From positions 1 to 12,883 of the forward strand of contig JBMNNN010000041.1 in the NCBI GenBank assembly GCA_050942555.1: a stretch of 12,883 bases of DNA, written 5' to 3'. A program made the position numbers and the translations under genes. Below are positions 6,750 through 12,883 of the stretch, one piece after another; position 1 is the stretch's first letter; every line of letters begins with the position of its first letter. The notes beneath the pieces are model-generated. The model was given only the letters and a program-made list of their open reading frames with translations, did no database searches and had not been told where the DNA came from. The stretch is from JAAYXU01 sp050942555. Lineage in GTDB: Bacteria; Bacillota; Clostridia; Christensenellales; UMGS416.

Positions 6750-7577
6750 AAGGTCGGCATCGTTACCCGGAGTTTTCCGGAAATGACCAACGAGCAGGCG
6801 GCCGCGTTCATGGCGCAAACAGGCTTTGAGACCACAGAGCTATGCCTCTCGCAGACAGACAGCAAATACTGGGTCTACAACGGTATCTCCGACATATCCG
6901 CGCTGACGGCGGCCCGTGTTGCCACGATCGCGGACATCTACCGCTCGCAGGGCATCGAGGTGTGCTCTCTGGGCGTATTTACGAACCTCATCGAGACCGA
7001 CGAGGCGAAAAGGGCGGCCAACCTCGCCTACTTCGAGCGGCACATGCAGTACGCATCCGAGGCGCGCATTCCGGTCGTTGCGACCGAGTGCGGATTCGAC
7101 CCGGCAAGCAGGGGCGTGCGTGTGGACGTCTACGAGTCGCGCTTCAACCTGCTTTTGGACAGCCTGGGCTGGCTGTGCGAGCGGGCCGGATGGTACGGCG
7201 TTGACCTCGCGCTGGAGCCCTGCGTCATCGACGTCGTGCCCAGCGCCAAGCGCATGGCCGACACGATCAGTCAGGTGGGCTCGCCGCGGCTCCGGGTGCT
7301 GCTGGATCCGGCTAACCTCATCGCCAACTCGTCGGAGCGGGACATGTTCGACTATCTGGCCCCGCATATCGCCTACTTCCACGGCAAGGATCGCAAGGTC
7401 AACGACGCCAAGGGGCGCGTGGTGGGCGACGGCGACATCGACTGGCCGCTGTTCCTCCGGCTCTATCACGAGCGCTGCGAGGGAAAACCCTTCATCATCG
7501 AGTACGTGAATGCCGGCAACTGCGCCGAGATACTGCGCCGGGTGCGCGAGTACGACCGGATGTCGGCAATGCGATAA
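6747..7577 (+). CDS. Sugar phosphate isomerase/epimerase-like TIM-barrel protein (AP endonuclease 2 fold), copy 1
   Basis: This 276-residue xylose-isomerase-like TIM barrel opens (MKVGIVTRSFP) with the first strand of the barrel. Candidate metal or substrate residues sit in the usual strand ends: E157 (LALEPC), D187 (LLDPANLI), H212 (YFHGKDRK) and E252 (IIEYV). The His of the common DxxH motif is Asn190, a DPxNL form also seen in members of this large family. GDGDIDW near residue 230 matches the G-x-G-x-IDW-type turn that precedes the last strand. Related proteins are isomerases, epimerases, dehydratases or lyases acting on keto-sugars, and often partner Gfo/Idh/MocA dehydrogenases, as here. 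It starts at GTG and is followed 17 bases later by a second family member. The exact reaction is not assignable. Confidence 0.88.
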   Translation: MKVGIVTRSFPEMTNEQAAAFMAQTGFETTELCLSQTDSKYWVYNGISDISALTAARVATIADIYRSQGIEVCSLGVFTNLIETDEAKRAANLAYFERHMQYASEARIPVVATECGFDPASRGVRVDVYESRFNLLLDSLGWLCERAGWYGVDLALEPCVIDVVPSAKRMADTISQVGSPRLRVLLDPANLIANSSERDMFDYLAPHIAYFHGKDRKVNDAKGRVVGDGDIDWPLFLRLYHERCEGKPFIIEYVNAGNCAEILRRVREYDRMSAMR

Positions 7578-7594
7578 CAGGAAGGAGACAAGCA

Positions 7595-8392
7595 ATGATC
7601 AAGCTGGGCGTCAATACTGTACTGTTTAAGGCGTTCTCTTTCCGCGAAGCGGCAAAGGCCATCGCGCTGGCCGGGTACGACGGGCTGGAGATATCGGCCA
7701 TAGCCGGCATGTGCGAGCACCTGGCGCCGATGCGCTACCGCGAGCAGATCGACGAGATCCGCGACGCTCTGGCCGAAACCGGTCTCACGATCCTGTCGAT
7801 GGAGGCCGCCTCGCACGACCCCGAGCGCATGGAAAAGGCGTTCGAGGCCGCCGCCAAGCTGGGTATTCCCATCGTCAACGTCGGCCCCGGCGGCAAGACG
7901 GGCGACGAGGAATCCTTCCGCGAATCGATAAAATCGCTCAAATACCTGGCGGAGCGGGCCCGCGCCCACGGCGTCACGCTGTGCTGCAAGGCCCATGTCG
8001 GGGCGGCGATACACGATACGCCCACGACGCTGCGGGCGATGGCCGAGATATCCGATCCGGGTTTCGGCGTCGACATGGACCCCAGCCACATATATCGGGC
8101 AGGCGAAAATCCGCGGGAAGCGCTGCCCGCGGTGCTGCCGCGCACCCGCCACATACACATACGCGACTGCAAGGGGCCCGGCCCCTCGCCCGGCGATCCG
8201 CTCATGCAAACCTGCGGCCGGGGCGACATCGACCTTTTTGGATACTTTGAGGCCATGGTCCAGGGCGGCTACGACGGCCCGGTGTGCCTTGAGGTCATCG
8301 GACGGGAATGCTCAATGAACGAAGCTGTCGCCATAGCCGCCGAGAGCTATGGATATATGAACGCATGCCTCAAGCGCCTTGGCGCTCGCTAG
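7595..8392 (+). CDS. Sugar phosphate isomerase/epimerase-like TIM-barrel protein, copy 2 (KxH variant)
   Basis: This 265-residue TIM-barrel protein of the same superfamily is only loosely similar to the preceding gene. Conserved sites are D162 and H165 in VDMDPSH, H156-to-H190-region residues in HIHIRDCKG, and E233 in VCLEVIG. At the position where most members carry the first metal Glu (LExH), this protein has CCKAHVG with K132 and H134, so a ligand is replaced by Lys; I recall a KPHVG-type subfamily with the same change. GRGDIDLFGYF is the conserved turn before the last strand. AAGGAGA precedes the ATG. Its place between another TIM barrel and a sulfatase-like hydrolase supports a role in sugar-derivative breakdown, with an altered metal centre or different chemistry. 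Confidence 0.87.
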   Translation: MIKLGVNTVLFKAFSFREAAKAIALAGYDGLEISAIAGMCEHLAPMRYREQIDEIRDALAETGLTILSMEAASHDPERMEKAFEAAAKLGIPIVNVGPGGKTGDEESFRESIKSLKYLAERARAHGVTLCCKAHVGAAIHDTPTTLRAMAEISDPGFGVDMDPSHIYRAGENPREALPAVLPRTRHIHIRDCKGPGPSPGDPLMQTCGRGDIDLFGYFEAMVQGGYDGPVCLEVIGRECSMNEAVAIAAESYGYMNACLKRLGAR

Positions 8393-8405
8393 AAAGGAGA
8401 CAGCC

Positions 8406-9797
<1,392 letters not shown>

Positions 9798-9834
9798 AAC
9801 CGCGCCGCGGAGCGGCAGCTATGGAGGTAACGAT

Positions 9835-10845
9835 ATGGTCAGAGTCTGCGTCATCGGCATGGGGCCGATCGGGAATACCCACGCCTCGGTCTATGCATCT
9901 CTCGAAAACGCCGAACTCGTAGGCGTCTGCGACCGTCTGCGCGACCGCGCCGAGGCCGCAGGCAGGAAATTCGGAGTGCCCTGGTACGAAAACGCGCAGC
10001 AGATGCTGGACGCGCTCCGTCCCGATCTGGTCAGCGTGACCACCGGCGGCTTCGAGTACGCGAGCGACCACTACGAGCCCACGATGCAGGCTCTTGAGGC
10101 CGGAGCGCATGTGCTGTGCGAAAAGCCGATCTGTAACGATCTTGCGAAGGCCGAGGAGATGGTGCGCGCCGCGCACGAACGGAAGCGCTGCTTCGCGCTC
10201 AATTTCAATCACCGCTTCACGCCCGCGGCCCGCACCGCGAAGGAGTGGCAGCGGGAGGGACGCATCGGCGAGCTCCTCTTTATCAACATGAACCTGTGGA
10301 TCGGCCGGTCCGGGAAGTTCGACACCGAGTTCTACCACCTTAAAGCCCTCAATCCGCACAGCGTCGACATGGTACGCCATTTCGGGGGCGACGTAGCCGA
10401 GGTGCAATGCTTCGCGATGAAGGCCACAGGCCGGGATATCTACTCGACCGCCTCCACGAACCTGCGCTTTGCGTGCGGGGCCGTTGGCCACATCACGAGC
10501 TCCTACGACATCCAGCGCGGCCACCCGATGGAGCGCTGCGAGGTGGCGGGCACGGCCGGCCGCCTGCTGGTGGAGGACATGTGGCGGGAAGCCACGCTGT
10601 ACCCGGCCGAGTCATGGATCAAACAGGTATACACGAACCCGGTGTTCGGCGGCTACGGCCAGTTCTATGACACGTTCGCGGCGCGCATCACATCGTTTGT
10701 GGACGAGGTAGACCGCGGCGCCGCGCCCGACGAGATCGACGGAACCGGCGCCGACGGCCTGGAGGCCAGCCGGGTCATCCACGCCGCGATCGAATCCATC
10801 CGCCGCGGCGGACAGCCCGTCCGGGTGGCCGAGATCACGCGATAG
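9835..10845 (+). CDS. Gfo/Idh/MocA-family dehydrogenase, copy 1
   Basis: This 336-residue NAD(P)-dependent oxidoreductase probably oxidises a hydroxyl of a sugar, cyclitol or glycoside. The Rossmann dinucleotide motif is GMGPIG (8-13) with D33 ending strand 2, which favours NAD(H). The catalytic Lys is in the EKP motif (E96-K97-P98), and the NPHSVDMVRHFGG segment supplies the conserved H175 and D178. It is paralogous to the last full gene of the window, sharing G-x-IGNTHASVY, HYEP and the EKPI-x-ND run. GGAGG lies 7 nt before ATG 9835; a longer in-frame start would run back into the preceding gene and is rejected. Partner TIM-barrel genes upstream fit an oxidise-then-isomerise or eliminate scheme. 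The substrate is unknown. Confidence 0.92.
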   Translation: MVRVCVIGMGPIGNTHASVYASLENAELVGVCDRLRDRAEAAGRKFGVPWYENAQQMLDALRPDLVSVTTGGFEYASDHYEPTMQALEAGAHVLCEKPICNDLAKAEEMVRAAHERKRCFALNFNHRFTPAARTAKEWQREGRIGELLFINMNLWIGRSGKFDTEFYHLKALNPHSVDMVRHFGGDVAEVQCFAMKATGRDIYSTASTNLRFACGAVGHITSSYDIQRGHPMERCEVAGTAGRLLVEDMWREATLYPAESWIKQVYTNPVFGGYGQFYDTFAARITSFVDEVDRGAAPDEIDGTGADGLEASRVIHAAIESIRRGGQPVRVAEITR

Positions 10846-10863
10846 CGCGGAAAGGGTGACAGC

Positions 10864-11718
10864 ATGGACACGAAGGTACTCGCGAGCGCCGACTTCTTCG
10901 TAGAGGGCGGCCCGCCGATCTGCGTGCACTATAACGCACAGCACGGCAAGAGCGGCCTGCACCAGCATGAGTTCATTGAGCTCGTGTACATCAAGCACGG
11001 GGCCGCGCTACACAGCCACGAGGGAGAGACCCAGGTGCTCACGACCGGCGACGTATTCGTGATACTGCCCGGGGAACGCCATGCCTACATCAGCACCAGC
11101 AACACCGCGCTCTATAACTGCCTGTTCACGCGCGAAGCGTTCGCGGGCGCCGAAAACCTGATGGGAGACATGCCGGGCCTGCGCTGGCTCACGGCAGGCC
11201 GCGGGGAGCGATCCACGCGCGTCCGCGCAGGGCTCAGCGATTCGCAGGAAATACTGCTGATCCTCGAAAAGATGACCTGGGAGCAGCTCAATCGCATCGA
11301 GGGCTGGGAGCTGAAAATGCGCTCGCTGCTCTACAGCCTGCTGGTACTCTACGCCCGGCTGAACAGCCGGCTGAGCGCGTCGCTTCACAGCCACAACGCG
11401 AACTACAAAAACGTGATGGCCGCAGTTGCGTTCATCGAGCAATCCTACCGGCGCGACGTGCCCATTGAGGAGATAGCGGCCGCGTCGGGCCTCTCGCAGG
11501 GGTATCTGTCCCGGCAGTTTAAGAGCATACTGGGCACCTCTCCCTCGGAATACGCGCGCAGCTTCCGTATGGCAAAGGCCGCCGAGATGCTGCGGACCGC
11601 GGACCGGCCCATCAGCGAAGTCGCCCGCGATATGGGATTTTCCGACGTGTCGGTCTTTTCGCGGCAATTCAAGCAGGTGACGGGCTTTACCCCTTCGGGT
11701 TTCAGGAAAAACATATAA
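10864..11718 (+). CDS. AraC-family transcriptional regulator, second copy
   Basis: This 284-residue regulator has a typical N-terminal cupin domain (about 35-95): HQHEFIELVYIKHG, then the G-x-D-x-F-x-ILPGERHAY turn with His residues that shape a ligand pocket. Two helix-turn-helix motifs lie at about 180-282 (IEEIAAASGLSQGYLSRQFKSILG; ISEVARDMGFSDVSVFSRQFKQVTGFTPSGFRK). It differs from the first AraC protein in its sensing domain, so it may respond to a different compound. It sits inside the operon between two dehydrogenase genes, with gaps of 18 and 16 bases and an AAAGGGTG ribosome site, so it is made together with the enzymes and probably closes a feedback loop. Confidence 0.92.
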   Translation: MDTKVLASADFFVEGGPPICVHYNAQHGKSGLHQHEFIELVYIKHGAALHSHEGETQVLTTGDVFVILPGERHAYISTSNTALYNCLFTREAFAGAENLMGDMPGLRWLTAGRGERSTRVRAGLSDSQEILLILEKMTWEQLNRIEGWELKMRSLLYSLLVLYARLNSRLSASLHSHNANYKNVMAAVAFIEQSYRRDVPIEEIAAASGLSQGYLSRQFKSILGTSPSEYARSFRMAKAAEMLRTADRPISEVARDMGFSDVSVFSRQFKQVTGFTPSGFRKNI

Positions 11719-11734
11719 CGGGAGGAATCGATTC

Positions 11735-12838
11735 ATGGCGCTTAAAATTGGTATCGTGGGCATGGGCAATATCGGCAACACCCACGCGTCTGTCTACAAA
11801 CAGGACGAGCTGGCCGAGCTCGTGGCCGTGTGCGACGTCAAGCGCGATCGGGCCGACGAGGCCGCCGCAAAGCACGGCGTAGAAGCGTTCTACTCACTGC
11901 GGGATATGCTCAATGCGCATCCCGAGCTCGACATCGTGGACATAACGACGTCGGGCTACGAAAACGGAAGCTGGCACTACGAGCCGGTCATGGAAGCGCT
12001 TTCGGCGGGCAAGCACGTGCTGGTGGAAAAGCCCATCAGCAACGACGTGCGGGAAGCGCGCGAGATGGTGCGCTACGCGGCCGAAAAGGGCGTGTACCTC
12101 GGATGCAACCTGAACCATTATTTCACGCAGCCCGCCCAGCGCGCGGCGGAGCTCCTGCGCGAGGGCAAGGTAGGCGAGCCGGTCTACATACTGCACAAGA
12201 TGGGCTTCAACGGCGGCGAATGCGGCTACAAGGGCCCCGGATCGGCGCGCTGGCATCGGCCCTACTCGCACCTTAAGGCGTTCCTGGCCCATCCGTTTTC
12301 GGTCATGCGCTATTTCGGCGGCGACATCACCCATGTGCAGGCGTTCCTCAACAAGCCCGGCGTGCGCAAGACCGCGAACGATCTCATGTACTCGATTAAC
12401 AGCGTGCACGTGCGCTTTGAGAACGGCAGCACCGGGTATCTCCTCTCCCAGCGGGGCGACGCGATGTTCGGACTGGGCGGCTGGTGGTCGTTCGAGATGG
12501 CCGGAACACGCGGTACATTCGTCATCGAGAACTGCGTGGAGAAGCTCATGTACTGGGACGCGACGCATCCCACCAGCACGATGGCCTCCCCCGAGCCCAA
12601 CGAGGTACTCGACACCGGCGTGAAGGATTTCGGCGCGACGTTCCCCGCCCGCCTGCACGCGTTCCTCGAGGACGTCGCCAACAAGGTGCCCCGCGAATCC
12701 CTGCGGGCCTCGGGCCGCGACGCGCTGGCGACGCTGGAGTACACGTTCGCGGTCATACGCTCCTTTGAGGAGGGCGGCACGCTGGTTCGTCCCGAGCCGC
12801 TGCCCAACATCCACGGCGACATCATGGCATCGCTATAG
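11735..12838 (+). CDS. Gfo/Idh/MocA-family dehydrogenase, copy 2
   Basis: This 367-residue NAD(P)-dependent oxidoreductase has a Rossmann motif GMGNIG (9-14) and the EKP catalytic Lys (E98-K99-P100). It is clearly related to copy 1 (shared IGNTHASVY, HYEP, EKPI-x-ND, YFGGD) but carries an insertion with GFNGGECGYKGPG (about 158-170) and a longer C-terminal half. In the catalytic helix it reads AHPFSVMRYFGG: H186 is kept but the residue aligned with Asp178 of copy 1 is S189. A different substrate, or a partner subunit role, is therefore likely. GGGAGG precedes the ATG. Having two such enzymes in one operon suggests oxidation at two positions or an oxidation/reduction pair. Confidence 0.92.
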   Translation: MALKIGIVGMGNIGNTHASVYKQDELAELVAVCDVKRDRADEAAAKHGVEAFYSLRDMLNAHPELDIVDITTSGYENGSWHYEPVMEALSAGKHVLVEKPISNDVREAREMVRYAAEKGVYLGCNLNHYFTQPAQRAAELLREGKVGEPVYILHKMGFNGGECGYKGPGSARWHRPYSHLKAFLAHPFSVMRYFGGDITHVQAFLNKPGVRKTANDLMYSINSVHVRFENGSTGYLLSQRGDAMFGLGGWWSFEMAGTRGTFVIENCVEKLMYWDATHPTSTMASPEPNEVLDTGVKDFGATFPARLHAFLEDVANKVPRESLRASGRDALATLEYTFAVIRSFEEGGTLVRPEPLPNIHGDIMASL

Positions 12839-12841
12839 TAT

Positions 12842-12883
12842 ATGAGCGCAAGACCCAACATCCTGCTGCTGGTCGCCGACCAG
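12842..12883 (+). CDS. Sulfatase-like gene, 5' end only (cut by window edge)
   Basis: Only 14 codons are visible: MSARPNILLLVADQ. R-P-N-I-L-x-L-V-A-D-Q is the usual N-terminal start of sulfatases, with the Asp as first metal ligand. It begins 3 bases after the stop codon of the dehydrogenase gene and has no clear ribosome site, so translation is probably coupled. Whether it carries the normal Cys/Ser formylglycine motif cannot be seen. Confidence 0.7.
   Translation, partial: MSARPNILLLVADQ

Overview
The window is GC-rich and reads like a Bacillota (Clostridia-type) anaerobe. The evidence is strong GGAGG-type ribosome binding sites before most genes, near-consensus sigma-A promoters with 17-bp spacers, a nucleotidyltransferase/phosphomannomutase fusion of the Firmicutes type, and an operon of oxygen-sensitive-looking double [4Fe-4S] proteins. 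ATA isoleucine codons are fairly common despite the high GC. The species cannot be told from the sequence. No RNA genes, insertion sequences, CRISPR arrays or phage genes were seen.

Left part, all on the minus strand: a stand-alone sugar-nucleotide pyrophosphorylase fused to a degenerate phosphomannomutase (169-2553), then a three-gene operon of mutually paralogous 4Fe-4S proteins (5480 down to 2811). These resemble epoxyqueuosine reductase (QueG) and the core of reductive dehalogenases. The operon has a good promoter (TTTACA-17-TATTAT), overlapping genes and a clear intrinsic terminator at 2749-2786.

Right part, all on the plus strand: an AraC-family regulator (5805-6614) transcribed divergently from the Fe-S operon, then a tightly packed run with its own promoter (TTGTAA-17-TATAAT at 6687-6715). 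This run has two xylose-isomerase-like TIM-barrel proteins, a sulfatase-superfamily hydrolase with Thr where the formylglycine Cys/Ser should be, a Gfo/Idh/MocA dehydrogenase, a second AraC regulator, a paralogous Gfo/Idh/MocA dehydrogenase, and the first 14 codons of a second sulfatase-like gene cut by the window edge.

Working model (inference): the plus-strand run is an inducible catabolic operon for a decorated sugar or glycoside. The sulfatase-superfamily enzymes would remove a sulfate or phosphate ester, the NAD(P)-dependent Gfo/Idh/MocA enzymes would oxidise a ring hydroxyl, and the TIM-barrel proteins would isomerise or eliminate the keto-sugar. This resembles known keto-glycoside and C-glycoside cleavage routes, which pair these two families. 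No transporter or glycoside hydrolase lies in the window. The 324-bp divergent region between the first AraC gene and the Fe-S operon carries several palindromes and a TAAACAAT direct repeat, so the two units may be co-regulated. The three Fe-S paralogs, whose cysteine sets differ, and the Thr-type sulfatase homolog are the least explained items.
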